DNA of 64,000 nucleotides from positions 372,001 to 436,000 of the forward strand of contig NZ_JADJDO010000002.1 of NCBI RefSeq assembly GCF_016702655.1. Direction: 5' to 3'. The translations under genes and the position numbers were made by a program. Origin of the DNA: Ideonella sp. (lineage in GTDB: Bacteria; Pseudomonadota; Gammaproteobacteria; Burkholderiales; Burkholderiaceae_C). Positions 1-14,590 of the stretch are shown in pieces. The first letter of the stretch is position 1. Each line of letters starts with the position of its first letter. A model generated the notes under the pieces. The model was not told the origin of the DNA and searched no databases. It saw nothing but the letters and a program-made list of their open reading frames with translations.

Positions 1-291
1 TGCCCGAAACCAGCGCCACTCGCCGCTGCGCGTCTGCAGGCGAGCCTCGCCGGTGCAGGGAACCAGCGACGCAAGCGCGTTGTCACGCAAGCGCTGCAGG
101 ACGACGCGATCGTCGGGGTGGCTGCGTTCGAGGAGGCTGGTCGCCTGGTCGGAGAACTCGCCATCGGCGAAGCCCAGCAACTCCTTGAAACGTGCCGAGA
201 ACCAGACCTCGCCGCTGGCCAGGTCGCGCTGCCACACGCCTTCGCTCAGGCTGGCGAACATGCGTTGCAGGTCGAGTTTCAAGTGCGTCAT
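1..291 (-). CDS. PAS-domain sensor protein, N-terminal part (runs off left edge)
   Basis: The 97 visible codons begin MTHLKLDLQRMF at an ATG at 291 and stay open to the window edge. They read as one PAS fold. The early segment has the form 'LSEGVWQRDLASGEVWFS', followed by 'FKELLGFADGEFSD', a 'HPDD' motif near residue 60, and 'RSGEWRWFRA' at the edge, the usual end of a PAS_3 domain. PAS domains sense small ligands or redox state and pass the signal to a kinase, cyclase or phosphodiesterase module. The effector lies outside the window, so the output is unknown. No convincing Shine-Dalgarno precedes the ATG. It is divergent from uvrA. Confidence 0.75.
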   Translation of the reverse strand, partial: MTHLKLDLQRMFASLSEGVWQRDLASGEVWFSARFKELLGFADGEFSDQATSLLERSHPDDRVVLQRLRDNALASLVPCTGEARLQTRSGEWRWFRA

Positions 292-342
292 CAGTTGCGC
301 CCGCCCGCCCGAAGCCTGTCCTGAACCGGGTTCAACGGCCAA

Positions 343-415
343 TGAGCGCCCCCAGCGCCACGCACGGGCTCCTTCGTGGCGCTGGGGGCAGCGAGCGCAA
401 GCGAGCGTGGAGGTT
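343..415. repeat. GC-rich hairpin repeat between PAS gene and uvrA
   Basis: A perfect 15-bp inverted repeat (348-362 with 375-389, 12-nt loop) is followed by 'gcgagcgcaagcgagcgtgg'. The same 'gagcgccccc ... tgggggcagcga' frame recurs at 43850-43890, so this belongs to the dispersed GC-rich repeat set seen in several places in the window. It sits between two divergent promoters rather than at a gene end. Confidence 0.6.
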
Positions 416-504
416 TCACTTCGGGCCGGGGCGTATCGCACGCACTGTACCCGACCGCCACGCCGGGCAATGGGCCTCATGCGTCGCTGGCGAGAGGGCC
501 TCCC

Positions 505-510
505 TACAAT
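505..510 (+). promoter_or_regulatory. Candidate -10 element of uvrA (TACAAT)
   Basis: TACAAT differs from the sigma-70 consensus at one position and ends 24 nt before the chosen uvrA ATG. No good -35 hexamer is visible 16-18 bp upstream. No LexA-type CTGT-N8-ACAG box is visible nearby, so SOS control is not supported by the sequence. Confidence 0.4.
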
Positions 511-534
511 GTCCGGCCCCTCTCACCGCACCGC

Positions 535-6546
<6,012 letters not shown>

Positions 6547-6583
6547 CCAGGAGACCGGAAGGCGCCCGCCGGAAGGTAGGCAC

Positions 6584-7210
6584 CTGCTGGCCGCGCAACC
6601 CAAGCTGGTGACGCCCGTGCTGCAGGTCGTGCACCGCGCGATCACACGCCATCTGCTCGGGCGGGCCGGCCTGAAGGTGGCCGAGGCCGACAGCGGCGCC
6701 GTCACGCTGATCCAGCGCTTCGGCTCGGCGGCCAAGCTCAACATTCACCTTCACTGTCTGGTGCTCGACGGCGTGTACCGGAGCGGCAGTGACGGTGAGC
6801 CGGACTTCGTCGAGGTACCCGCGCCGACCGACGAAGCGCTGCAGGCGGTGCTGCCCAAGAACATCACCCGATTCCTGAAGCTGCTCACACGGCGCGGCGC
6901 GCTGGTCGAAGAGCATGGCTCGACCTACATGGCCGACAACGATGCCGACTCGGACGAGGCGCGCACGCTGCGGCCATTGCAGGCCGCCGCGTGTACCTAC
7001 CGGATCGCCTTTGGCCCCGCGCCGGCCAGAAGGTGCTGACGGTGCAGGGCACGATGCCGCGGGAGTCGGACTTCAGGCAGGACCTGTGCGCCGACATCGA
7101 CGGTTTCAGCCTGCACGCCGCCGTGCGCTGCGCGGCGGATGAGCGCAAGTCGTTGGAGCAGCTGTGCCGCAACATCACCCGACCAGCGCTGGCCAACGAG
7201 TGGGTGCAAT
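6584..7210 (+). pseudogene. IS91-family transposase, middle/C-terminal remnant, frameshifted
   Basis: Starting 38 nt after the uvrA stop, the translation runs 'LAAQPKLVTPVLQVVHRAI' and 'AVTLIQRFGSAAKLNIHLHC', with the HxH-type motif of IS91 (HUH/Y2) transposases, up to 'TLRPLQAAACTYRIAFG'. One C appears to be missing near 7015; the next frame continues 'RAGQKVLTVQGTMPRESD' and 'TRPALANEWVQ'. The N-terminal zinc domain and the C-terminus are absent. It ends abruptly at the mltA fragment. IS91 enzymes move DNA by rolling-circle, often one-ended, transposition. Confidence 0.8.
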
Positions 7211-7211
7211 G

Positions 7212-7376
7212 TCGAGCACGCCGCTGCGCCGCCTCGTGATGGTGCAGGACACCGGCAGCGCGATCACTGGCGCGGTGCGCGCCGACTACTTCTGGGGCAC
7301 GGGCGCGACCGCGGAGGCGCAGGCCGGGCGCATGAAGCAACCGCTCAGGATGTGGGCGCTGTGGCCCAGGCCTTGA
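7212..7376 (+). pseudogene. 3' fragment of a membrane-bound lytic murein transglycosylase A gene
   Basis: Fifty-four codons plus a TGA read 'STPLRRLVMVQDTGSAITGA', 'VRADYFWGTGATAEAQAGRM' and end in 'WALWPRP'. This matches my memory of the C-terminal 3D (Asp-Asp-Asp) domain of MltA, including its D-T-G and RADYFWG motifs. The body of the enzyme is missing and the upstream side is IS91 sequence. It is therefore a gene end captured by, or left behind after, an IS91 event. Confidence 0.75.
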
Positions 7377-7512
7377 GGCTCGTCGCGGACCGGTAGCTCG
7401 CCCCCTGTCCGCGGCGTTGCCGATCGTCAATGACCGGGGCACCGGTCGATTTGACAATGCACGCATCACTCCGCGTAATGAGGCGCGGCGCCAAGAGGCG
7501 CAAGTTCGCGAG

Positions 7513-8625
7513 ATGTCGATTACCCGGTTGCTGAGGATCGCATGGATCGTCGGCGTCGCCACGCTGGCGCCTGCCTGCGTCAGTACGCCCTCCGGCGCGG
7601 AGCCGCCCGAGGGCACGCTGGTGTTGGGCGAAGTCATGCGCGTGCTGACGCGGCAGATGGTGGACGCAAACGAGCTGGCCCCGGGCGACGAGCGCCCGGA
7701 CCTGGCCAGCAAGCTGCGCGAATGGGGGTACACCGACGAGCAGATCGATGCGGGGCGCATCGTCGTCCAGCGCGGCCAGATCTATTGGAACAACTCGATG
7801 TCGGGCATCAAGCGCAGCTGGCTGTTGCCGGCGCTGGTACCGCAGGGCCTTGCGGTCGAGCCCGGCAACGTGATCGAGATCGAGCTCGTAGGGCGGCCCG
7901 CATTTGTCGTCCGCAAGGTGCGCGCGACCGATCTCGCGCGGGGCGGTTGCTACTACGACGACGTTCCGGTCGGCGTGGCGGATGTGGTCCTGGGCACGCT
8001 CACGTTGCTCGGACCGCGCGGGGTGGCCTCGCTGTATTGCGAGGGCATCGAGAAGGAGGACTGGCAGCGACCGGGCAGCTATTGGTACAAGCCACCGGGT
8101 GCGCAAGCGCTAGCCGCAGGCGCATTGCGCGAGGCGCCGCCAGTGCCGTCCCAGACCGGACCAGCGCCCGCGCGGGCAGCCATACCTGGCGATCTAGCCG
8201 TGGTGACGGTGAAGCTCACGCCGCGTTACGTGGCGCGGCCCTACTTCTACCCGTTAGCCATCTGGATTGACGACAAGAAGGCCGCCGAGCTCGATCACGG
8301 AACCTGCGAGGTCGTGCTCGTGCCCGCGGGCGAGCATGTCGTCGTCGCCGGCAGCGACGACAAGAACTTCTTGCGCACCCACGCGCGGCGCGAACTCGTC
8401 GTTTCGGTCTCTGCTGGCGACAAGCTCGTGCTCGAGTACCGTGTCGACAATGACGCGCTGGTTGCGAGCGAACAAGTGTTCGAGATGTTCCAGCGCGAGA
8501 AGTGGTCATCGCAGATCTACCACTTCACCCAGCGGTCGGCCGGGAGCCAGGACACTTGCGCGATACGCCACGCGCCCATCGTTCTGCGTGGGGGCGCGCC
8601 TGCGGCCGCCGGGAAGGCGCCCTAA
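7513..8625 (+). CDS. Putative lipoprotein of unknown function
   Basis: The 370-residue product starts at ATG 7513. This start puts a signal peptide at the N-terminus (MSITRLLRIAWIVGV) with a lipobox-like LAPAC and Cys22. An in-frame ATG at 7417 would add 32 hydrophilic residues ahead of the signal and is less likely. The mature part has a polar region, 'PGNVIEIELVGRPAFVVRKV' around a possible beta barrel, a central Gln/Pro/Ala-rich linker, and a C-terminal beta-rich domain with 'VLVPAGEHVVVAGSDD', which resembles PEGA/DUF2846-type lipoproteins. It lies between two IS91 remnants. No function can be assigned. It is probably anchored in the outer membrane. Confidence 0.65.
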   Translation: MSITRLLRIAWIVGVATLAPACVSTPSGAEPPEGTLVLGEVMRVLTRQMVDANELAPGDERPDLASKLREWGYTDEQIDAGRIVVQRGQIYWNNSMSGIKRSWLLPALVPQGLAVEPGNVIEIELVGRPAFVVRKVRATDLARGGCYYDDVPVGVADVVLGTLTLLGPRGVASLYCEGIEKEDWQRPGSYWYKPPGAQALAAGALREAPPVPSQTGPAPARAAIPGDLAVVTVKLTPRYVARPYFYPLAIWIDDKKAAELDHGTCEVVLVPAGEHVVVAGSDDKNFLRTHARRELVVSVSAGDKLVLEYRVDNDALVASEQVFEMFQREKWSSQIYHFTQRSAGSQDTCAIRHAPIVLRGGAPAAAGKAP

Positions 8626-8978
8626 TCTGACGGCGCCAGGGCCGGGTCGACTGCTGGCCAGGCGCGCCGAATGGCACGTCAGTGCGCCAAGCTGACCCGC
8701 AGTTGGAGCACGCGCCGCGCAGCGGGCGCATCTCGCGCGTCAACGACGTTTGTCGCCTCGCAGGCCATGCCGCTCGCGGCGAGCGTCATCCATGCGCCGA
8801 GGGGCGCGCTCACGATGGTCGCGAATTGCGCCTCGGTGCGCTGTGCGGCGGCTCGGCGCTGCCGGACGCGACAGCCGCGTCGAACCGGGCGGACTGCGTC
8901 TGCAGCGAGACCGTGACCGGCTGCGCCCCACCCGGCCAGCGAGGCTGCACGGCATGGGCGCGACCAGCCGTGATCCAC
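8626..8978. other. Intergenic stretch without recognisable gene
   Basis: About 350 bp between the lipoprotein stop and the next IS91 fragment. A minus-strand open frame (8679-8978) encodes an Ala/Arg-rich peptide I cannot relate to any family. No terminator, tRNA or operator was seen. Confidence 0.4.
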
Positions 8979-9355
8979 TCCGCATCGCGTTCGGACCCCG
9001 GGCAGGCCAGAAGGTGCTGACGGTGCAGAACGCGATGCCGCGGGAGGCGGGCTTCAAGCAGGGCCTGTGCGCCGACATCAGCGGATTCAGCCTGCACGCA
9101 GCGGTGCGCTGCGGGGCCGATGAGCGCCAGGCGCTGAAACAGCTGTGCCGCTACATCACCCGCCCGGCGCTGGCCGACGAGCGGGTGCAATACAACGCCG
9201 CGGGCCAGGTGGTGCTGAAGCTGAAAACGCAGTTTCAGTGGAGACTAACTTGTACTCAAGTTATGTCGTAACTAAAACACCCTGGCGCGACGGCAGCACG
9301 CACCTGGTGATGTCGCCGCTGGAGTTCATGCAGCGGCTGGCCGCGCTGGTGCCAC
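8979..9355 (+). pseudogene. IS91-family transposase C-terminal remnant with small insertion
   Basis: The frame reads 'LRIAFGPRAGQKVLTVQNAM', 'FKQGLCADISGFSLHAAVRC', 'QLCRYITRPALADERVQYN' and 'AGQVVLKLKT'. It is interrupted by about 45 bp with a stop, then resumes in another frame as 'PWRDGSTHLVMSPLEFMQRL' and 'AALVPRP'. The first part duplicates 7000-7205. The interrupting bases contain a 29-bp motif (9251-9279) that recurs at 15409-15437. The fragment runs directly into the IS end at 9361-9493. Confidence 0.8.
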
Positions 9356-9360
9356 GGCCG

Positions 9361-9493
9361 AATGTGCATGTTCGGCCCTGTCATCGGCCCTCGGGCGGCC
9401 ACCGTCGACCACAAAGACACCGATCTGGGCCTCGACTGACGGGCCTGTCGGACTGATAGCCAAGGAAATAGGGCGTTTGAACGGCCTATCCTC
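9361..9493 (+). mobile_element. IS91-family element terminus, copy A (133 bp)
   Basis: The segment starts 'aatgtgcatgttcggccctg' and ends 'gaacggcctatcctc'. It recurs without any indel at 11049-11181 (about 8 differences) and 14591-14723 (more diverged). All copies have the same orientation and all stop at the same base. With copy B the similarity extends about 30 bp further upstream through transposase C-terminal codons. I read it as the downstream end of a once-active IS91-like element. The GDSL gene stop is 22 bp beyond its end. Confidence 0.75.
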
Positions 9494-9514
9494 TGCTCGT
9501 CGCCGGCCGGGAGG

Positions 9515-10558
9515 TCAGCCGCGCGCCTGTTGCCGACGAGCCGCGAAGCCAATGCCGATGAGGCCGAAGGCCAGGAGCACGTAAGTAGTGGGTTCGGGCA
9601 CCACGGCCGCGTGGAACTGCCCTGCGAGAACCGCAGCGGCCGCGGTCGTCGGGTGGACATCGTCCCAGAAGAGCCAGGTGCTGGGGTCGCACTGGCCGTC
9701 CGCGAGATGTTCGACGCATGCGTCTGTAGCGTTCGTGAATCCATAGGCGAGGGGGTCGGCGATGATCTGGTTGAAGAATGCGAAGGTGTCGAACTGGGCG
9801 ATATCGACCGATGGCAGCGCGCTGTCGAGCGCGGTGAGACCCGCTCCGAGGTTGGAGTTGAATGCCACGCTCAGCGCCGTCAGCGACGGATCGCCGCCGC
9901 CCGCGGGTGTCGCCCCCAGATCGGGCATGTTGGGCACGAGGAACTGCGTCGCGCCGCTGGCCGCGAGGGTCTGCACCGTGTACAGGATGTTGTTGACGCC
10001 ATTGGCGATCAGCGCGCTGGCATCGCCAGCTCCTCCGGCACCCCCGGCAGCGGTGCCTGGCAGCATGCCGGTCACGCTCCAGTAGTAAAGGTCATTCGGG
10101 AACAGCCAGACCGCGAACAGTGAGGACGCCGCGTCGAAAGTGCGGCCACCGGACAACTGGTCCGAAAAGGTCTGTAGCTGCCACGCGTTCCCGAGGTTGT
10201 TGTATTGCGCCTGCAACGCGGGCGGAATGTCCGGCCTGACCGAGAGGTAGTTGGAAGCGCCCGAAGTGGCGCCGCCAATCGAATAGTTGGTTCCGCCCAC
10301 GAGCGACGCCTTGAAGTCGGTGTTGCCGGGGTTGAAGCTGTTCCAAAGTTGCTGCACGGCAACTGGACCGTTGGAGAACTGGTTGTTGTAGTACGGCGGG
10401 GGTGGGAAGGTTCCTCCGCTCACGACGCCGCTGTTCCCGCTGTCCGACAGGCTGTCGCCGAAGACGAACAGGTCGCTGAGGCTCGACAGCGCTGCATTGG
10501 CTGCAATGGGACTGCTCGATGAAACAACGAGCGCCAGAACACCCAGGATCCTTCTCAT
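9515..10558 (-). CDS. PEP-CTERM anchored GDSL (SGNH) lipase/esterase
   Basis: The 347-residue protein has a signal peptide (about residues 1-22). Block I is 'FVFGDSLSDSGN' with nucleophile Ser36, followed by a 'GGTNYSIGGATSG' block, 'PNDLYYWS' and the catalytic block 'DDVHPT' near residue 305. The tail is a PEP-CTERM sorting signal, 'VPEPTTYVLLAFGLIGIGFA' followed by Arg residues, which exosortase cleaves for surface or extracellular display. The likely activity is hydrolysis of short acyl esters outside the cell. The start is firm: AAGGAG (10566-10571, complement) sits 7 nt before the ATG. The gene appears intact although both flanks are IS91 debris. No exosortase gene lies in the window. 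Confidence 0.9.
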   Translation of the reverse strand: MRRILGVLALVVSSSSPIAANAALSSLSDLFVFGDSLSDSGNSGVVSGGTFPPPPYYNNQFSNGPVAVQQLWNSFNPGNTDFKASLVGGTNYSIGGATSGASNYLSVRPDIPPALQAQYNNLGNAWQLQTFSDQLSGGRTFDAASSLFAVWLFPNDLYYWSVTGMLPGTAAGGAGGAGDASALIANGVNNILYTVQTLAASGATQFLVPNMPDLGATPAGGGDPSLTALSVAFNSNLGAGLTALDSALPSVDIAQFDTFAFFNQIIADPLAYGFTNATDACVEHLADGQCDPSTWLFWDDVHPTTAAAAVLAGQFHAAVVPEPTTYVLLAFGLIGIGFAARRQQARG

Positions 10559-11017
10559 GGCACGAACTCCTTAACGAACGGACAAACAAGTCGTTACGCT
10601 AGCGCTTCGACGTGCGTCGCCAATGATCCCGATCAACGCTTGCCGCGCCCCCCCTTAAACAGGGGGGGTGGTTGGTTGCGCCCACGGCGACCGGTGGAGC
10701 GGCACGCGGCTTCCATTGTCATCTCGCGAACTTCGCACTTCGACGCGAACGGGCAGTAACAGTGGTCCGGCCTCACTGCCGCGAGCCGCCCCGCGACACG
10801 GCTTGCCTTAGCGTAACTGGCTTCGGCTCGGTCCGCGCTGCGGCGACGAAAGGTCGCACTCGCCTCGGCGACTCACGGTGCAAACGAGCGTTGATCCAAC
10901 TGTGACTTCCATGCGCTGGCGCCAGCGCGCGCTGATCTTTGCCCAGCGCCTGTGGCAGCCGACGAGTGCCTGCATGGCCTGCATGCCGGGAGGTCGGCTC
11001 AAGATCTGGAGCTTGCT
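10559..11017. other. Upstream region of the GDSL gene, no gene recognised
   Basis: About 460 bp. The first part holds the GDSL ribosome binding site and presumably its promoter. The rest has short frames only, of which a minus-strand one at 10808-11002 is not recognisable. A C-run/G-run ('gcccccccttaaacaggggg') near 10650-10670 forms a hairpin. No tRNA or known family was identified. Confidence 0.4.
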
Positions 11018-11181
11018 GCAACGGCTGGCCGCGCTGGTGCCACGGTCGAATGTGCATGTTCGGCCCTGTCATCGGCCCTCGGTCGGCCAGCGCCGACCAC
11101 AAAGACACCGATCAGAGCCTCGACTGACGGGCCTGTCGGACTGGTAGCCAAGGAAAGAGGGCGTTTGAACGGCCTAGCCTC
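11018..11181 (+). mobile_element. IS91-family element terminus, copy B
   Basis: This consists of about 30 bp of transposase C-terminal coding sequence ('QRLAALVPR') followed by the 133-bp terminal segment (11049-11181). It is about 94% identical to copy A and ends at 'cctagcctc'. The 286 bp from here to the VTT gene contain no recognisable gene. Confidence 0.75.
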
Positions 11182-11467
11182 CACCGCCAACGACACGACG
11201 GCCACCTTCGGCAACCAGGCGCTGCATGCGCTGAAGTTCGCGCAGCTTGTGCTGGCCTGCGCGATGAAGCTGGGCAGCGACTGGGCGCGACGCGCGTTGC
11301 GCGGGGCGTGGGCGCGGGCCTCCGTGTCGAAACGGCCATAGCCGGGCTGTGTTCGGGACCGGACGCGTTCGGACCGCGTATCCTCCCCGTTTCGCACGCC
11401 GGCCCGAGGCGTGCCAAACGGAGCACCCCCGCTCGTCGGAACGAGGTCCCCAGACAGAGCGTCGCCG

Positions 11468-12121
11468 ATGCGAAGAGACTACGCAAAGATCATCGGACTT
11501 CTCCTGCTGGCCTTCGCGTTCGCGAACCTCCTCGTCTTTTCGTTTGCCTTCCAGGGGGCGTACGCGGACTTCATCGAAGCTCTTCAGTCGAGGCTCCGCG
11601 GAGGGGGGCCAGCGGCGCCGCTCATCTACATCGGCCTCGCGGCACTTGCGGTCATGCTCTCGCCGTTCAGCGTCGTGCCGTTCAGCATCATTGCCATCAG
11701 CCTCTGGGGCAAGGCGCTGACTCTGCTATACGTGATGATCGGTTCGCTGCTTGGGGCGAGCATCGCCTTTGCCATCGGGGCGCAGGCCATCCATCGGCTG
11801 CTGACGTTCCTCGTCCCGGCCGAACTGATCAGGCGCTACACGGAAATCATCAACGAGAAGTCGTCCTTCCTGCTCGTCACGCTGTTCTTCCTGGCCATGC
11901 CGGCCGAGGTTCCCGCGTATGTGCTGGGGGCGGGGCGCTACTCGTACTGGAAGTTCATCCTGGCGGCGACGATCGCCTACCTGCCCTTCGAACTGCTGGC
12001 CATCTATGCGGGCGATGCGTTTCTGCACCGGGACGTCGTCGTCCTCGGGACCCTGATGGCGCTGTTTTCGACCCTGTTCTGCATCGCCTTGTTCAGCCTT
12101 CATCGCAGGATCGGGCGCTGA
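11468..12121 (+). CDS. TVP38/TMEM64 (VTT/DedA-like) family membrane protein
   Basis: The 217-residue integral membrane protein starts at ATG 11468. It has about six hydrophobic segments: residues 8-28, around 48-75, 80-105, 130-150, 160-180 and 192-212. The VTT core is recognisable in the central 'VMLSPFSVVPFSIIAISLWG' and in 'AMPAEVPAYVLGAGRYSYWK' around residue 145, where the family usually has an F/L-x-P-x-x-P-x-x-x-x-x-Y/G-like reentrant element. VTT proteins are thought to be lipid scramblases or flippases of the inner membrane. Convergent with the MlaC-like gene. A longer in-frame start (11411) is possible but would add a charged leader. Confidence 0.8.
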   Translation: MRRDYAKIIGLLLLAFAFANLLVFSFAFQGAYADFIEALQSRLRGGGPAAPLIYIGLAALAVMLSPFSVVPFSIIAISLWGKALTLLYVMIGSLLGASIAFAIGAQAIHRLLTFLVPAELIRRYTEIINEKSSFLLVTLFFLAMPAEVPAYVLGAGRYSYWKFILAATIAYLPFELLAIYAGDAFLHRDVVVLGTLMALFSTLFCIALFSLHRRIGR

Positions 12122-12162
12122 ACCGAAGGCCTGCTCGGCCGTTGGGATGGACTGGTGGGCTC

Positions 12163-12780
12163 TCAGTGTCCGACGGCTGCGGCCCTGTTCCTTTCGGCCA
12201 GCTTGGCGATCAGTCCGTCGATGCCGCTCGCGCTGATCTCCTGCGCAAAGCTGCTGCGGTAGTTGTCGACCATCCACAGGCCGAGCACGTTGATGTCGTA
12301 GATCTTCCAGGTCCCGGTCGTCCTCTCGAGCCGGTAGTCGAGTTCGACCGGCGCCCCCTTGCCCACGACCTCGGAGCGCACGACCACCTCCTCGCCGCCG
12401 GGTTCGGTCCGCATCGGCTTGAGCTGCACGGTCTGGTCCTTGACCTGCGTCAGCGCGCCCGCATAGCTGCGGATCAGGAGCATCTTGAACTCCGCCTCGA
12501 GCCGCTGCTGTTGCTCGGCTGTCGCCTGACGCCAATGGCGCCCGAGCGCCGAGGCGGTCATGCGCCGGAAGTTGACGTTGGGCATCACCAATTCATCGAC
12601 CAGGAGGAGGACCTTGCGCAGGTCGCCTTCCTGGATGGCTGGGTCAGCCCTGACCGCGTCGAGCACGCCGTTGGACATGCGCAGGATCAACGCATCGGGA
12701 GCTTCCTCGGCGCGGGCGCCGATGGCCTGCAGTGCACCGGTGCAGATGCAGAGCTTGGCAAGTGTCCGTCGGGTCAGCAT
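12163..12780 (-). CDS. MlaC/Ttg2D-like phospholipid-binding protein
   Basis: The 205-residue product begins with a signal peptide (MLTRRTLAKLCICTG, cleavage likely after ARA). The body follows the MlaC fold: 'RKVLLLVDELVMPNVNFRRM' early, a 'TAEQQQRLEAEFKMLLIRSY' helix, 'VRSEVV...PVELDYRLERT' strands, then 'WKIYDINVLGLWMVDNYRSS', the most diagnostic block. MlaC ferries phospholipids through the periplasm between the MlaA and MlaFEDB complexes. No mlaFEDB genes are nearby, so this is an orphan copy following the DUF3047 gene. An in-frame ATG at 12813 would lengthen the N-terminus by 11 residues. Confidence 0.85.
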   Translation of the reverse strand: MLTRRTLAKLCICTGALQAIGARAEEAPDALILRMSNGVLDAVRADPAIQEGDLRKVLLLVDELVMPNVNFRRMTASALGRHWRQATAEQQQRLEAEFKMLLIRSYAGALTQVKDQTVQLKPMRTEPGGEEVVVRSEVVGKGAPVELDYRLERTTGTWKIYDINVLGLWMVDNYRSSFAQEISASGIDGLIAKLAERNRAAAVGH

Positions 12781-12853
12781 GCGAGGGGGTGTGGTTCGGT
12801 GCGCAGTCCGCATCTGGCGGCCATTCGTCAGGATTGCAACAGCGCCGCTTCTT

Positions 12854-13675
12854 TCAACTGAAGTCGATGTCGGCGTACCACGTCTCCAGAGGGGTCTTGA
12901 GATCGTCGCTGTCCGTCATGACGCCGACGTTGCGGACGCGTCCCGGTTCGCCGCCGAAGATACGCCGATAGTCCTGCGCAACGTTGCGCCGGTGGCTCAG
13001 CCAGCGCCGCGCGTCACGCTCTCCGCTCGCGACGACGAGGTAGCGGATGCGATCGCTGCGGGGACTCCTGAACACGCTTTCTGGCGGCGCCTTGCCGTCC
13101 CAGACGTATACCAGGGTCGCGAAGGGCATGGCCTGTCCGGTCATCCCCTCCACCATGTCGCGGAACATCTGATCGCGAAGCGGCAGGCGCGAGAAGTCTC
13201 CGTCGAACGCCACCATCATGCGCGCCGGCGAGTCGTCGAGCTCATCCGCGGCCACGGTCGCATTCACGTCGACTCGGTCGACCCGCCACGTCCAGTCGAG
13301 CCAGGGCGTGGCCAGAGGATCGACGTCGACGTCGCAGCGCAGGCCGGATGCACCGCCGTCGGACACCGCCTGCAATACCCTGCGATCGTCGCGCTGCACC
13401 ACCGCATAGCTGGTGCGCGGCAGATCGCGCCGCACGACTTGTTCGTGCCAGCCGTCGGGCAGTTCGCCCAACCTGCGCGAAGTCGAGAACGGGACGACGC
13501 GGCCGGCGGCGGGCGCCGGTACGCGCACCGGAGCGGTGGTGCACGCCACCAGCCCGAACAGCGCCGCGGCGCCGAGGCAGACCCGGCGCCGCTGTTGTGC
13601 GATTGATCCACGATCCGACGCTTCTGCGCCGGGCCTGGACTGCCATCGAAGCTGAAGGTTGGGTTGCGTGCGCAT
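12854..13675 (-). CDS. DUF3047 family lipoprotein
   Basis: The 273-residue product has a lipobox (LVAC, Cys45) after a basic leader with RRR. It ends in the DUF3047 signature region: 'LDWTWRVDRVDVNATVA', 'DDSPARMMVAFDGD', 'LVYVWDGKAPP' and a C-terminal 'VGVMTDSDDLKTPLETWYAD'. The family function is unknown, although it has a jelly-roll-like beta core. It lies upstream of the MlaC-like gene on the same strand (gap 73 bp to the chosen mlaC start), so the two may be co-transcribed. The open frame continues upstream to 14212, but there it only shadows the deaminase/IS91 remnants. Confidence 0.8.
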   Translation of the reverse strand: MRTQPNLQLRWQSRPGAEASDRGSIAQQRRRVCLGAAALFGLVACTTAPVRVPAPAAGRVVPFSTSRRLGELPDGWHEQVVRRDLPRTSYAVVQRDDRRVLQAVSDGGASGLRCDVDVDPLATPWLDWTWRVDRVDVNATVAADELDDSPARMMVAFDGDFSRLPLRDQMFRDMVEGMTGQAMPFATLVYVWDGKAPPESVFRSPRSDRIRYLVVASGERDARRWLSHRRNVAQDYRRIFGGEPGRVRNVGVMTDSDDLKTPLETWYADIDFS

Positions 13676-13720
13676 GCAGGCGGCGTGAACTGACGGCACC
13701 GCCTTGTCGAGCAGTGACAG

Positions 13721-14023
13721 GTGCGGAGGATAACCGCCGCCGCACGGCCCCGTTGTCGCCGCGCGCTGCTGCCTGCGTTGCCGTGGCCGGCCGGCGCATC
13801 GCGGGCCGACACGCCGCTGCAGCAGGCCACGCGTCGCGTCGACGGGATGCGCGCCGGCGACCAACCCGATGGCGCGGTGGTACTGCGTGGCGACGTGGTC
13901 GTCAGTGCGGCGCCGAGCCGGGTCGTCACGAGCGTCGACCCGACGGCGCATGCCGAGATGGAGGCGATCCGCGACGCCGCACGGCGGCTGCGGCCTGGCG
14001 ATGGAGCGCCGCTCCACTACGAG
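13721..14023 (+). pseudogene. Truncated exported nucleoside deaminase (CMP/dCMP deaminase fold)
   Basis: The first ~100 codons are left. An Arg-rich leader (GTG start at 13721) resembles a secretion signal and is followed by 'DQPDGAVVLRGDVVVS' and 'DPTAHAEMEAIRDAARRL', which carries the zinc/catalytic H-A-E of cytidine deaminase-like enzymes. The PCxxC zinc half is missing. At about 14023 the frame runs straight into IS91 transposase N-terminal codons and stops at the TGA at 14108-14110. IS91 insertion broke the gene. Confidence 0.7.
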
Positions 14024-14360
14024 TGTCACCGCCCCGCGCAGACCACGCTGTACCGCCCGGTGCAGCAGCATGCTGAGACCTTCTTCGCCGAGGCCGAAGC
14101 CACCGCCTGAGCCGAGCTGCCGCAGTTCGTCGAAGACGAGTTCGACGCCTTGCTCGAATGCGGCATTCTTGCGCACGGCTTCTTGAGGCTGCGCTGTGGT
14201 GACTGCGGGCACGACAAGCTGGTGGCCTTCTACTGCATGCGGCGCGGCCTTTGCCCGTCATGCGGGCACGCGCATGGCGCAGACCGCCGCGCATCGAGAA
14301 GATCCTCACGCACCCGGGTCTGCAGGCCGACTGTGGACGCAGGAGCGCGCCTGCGCGCGG
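14024..14360 (+). pseudogene. Internally deleted IS91-family transposase remnant
   Basis: The N-terminal transposase reads 'AQTTLYRPVQQHAETFFAEA', then (after a TGA) 'ELPQFVEDEFDALLECGILA', 'HGFLRLRCGDCGHDKLVAF' and 'RRGLCPSCG', the zinc-finger CxxC pairs of IS91 transposases. Near 14285 it jumps to the C-terminal end, 'RIEKILTHPGLQA'. The whole catalytic middle is deleted. The matching IS terminus follows at 14591-14723. The 230 bp in between show no gene. Confidence 0.75.
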
Positions 14361-14590
14361 TCCTGCGCCTCAAGAGGGGCTCGCGCTTGCAAGCGCGAGT
14401 GCGGTCTGCAAGACCGTGCGCCGCCGCATGCGCCTGCCCGTAGGTCGCAGCTGCACGCGGCCTGACCATCCCGATTCATCATCGTTCAAGCGGCCCGGCG
14501 CCCAGCGCAGCGGGATCGCCCGTGCCGGTGCTTCTCTGGACCGCGGCAGCGCAGCCGGATGGAGCGGCTAAGCCCGTGATCCAGCCCTCT

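Noticed and set aside
376..534. Upstream extension of uvrA to the ATG at 376
   Set aside because: It would add 53 residues encoded partly by the hairpin repeat at 343-415. The ATG at 535 follows a -10-like TACAAT and gives the normal UvrA N-terminus.
12854..14212. 452-codon reading of the DUF3047 gene starting at 14212
   Set aside because: The first 179 codons are antisense to the deaminase and IS91 remnants. The lipoprotein signal begins after the ATG at 13675.
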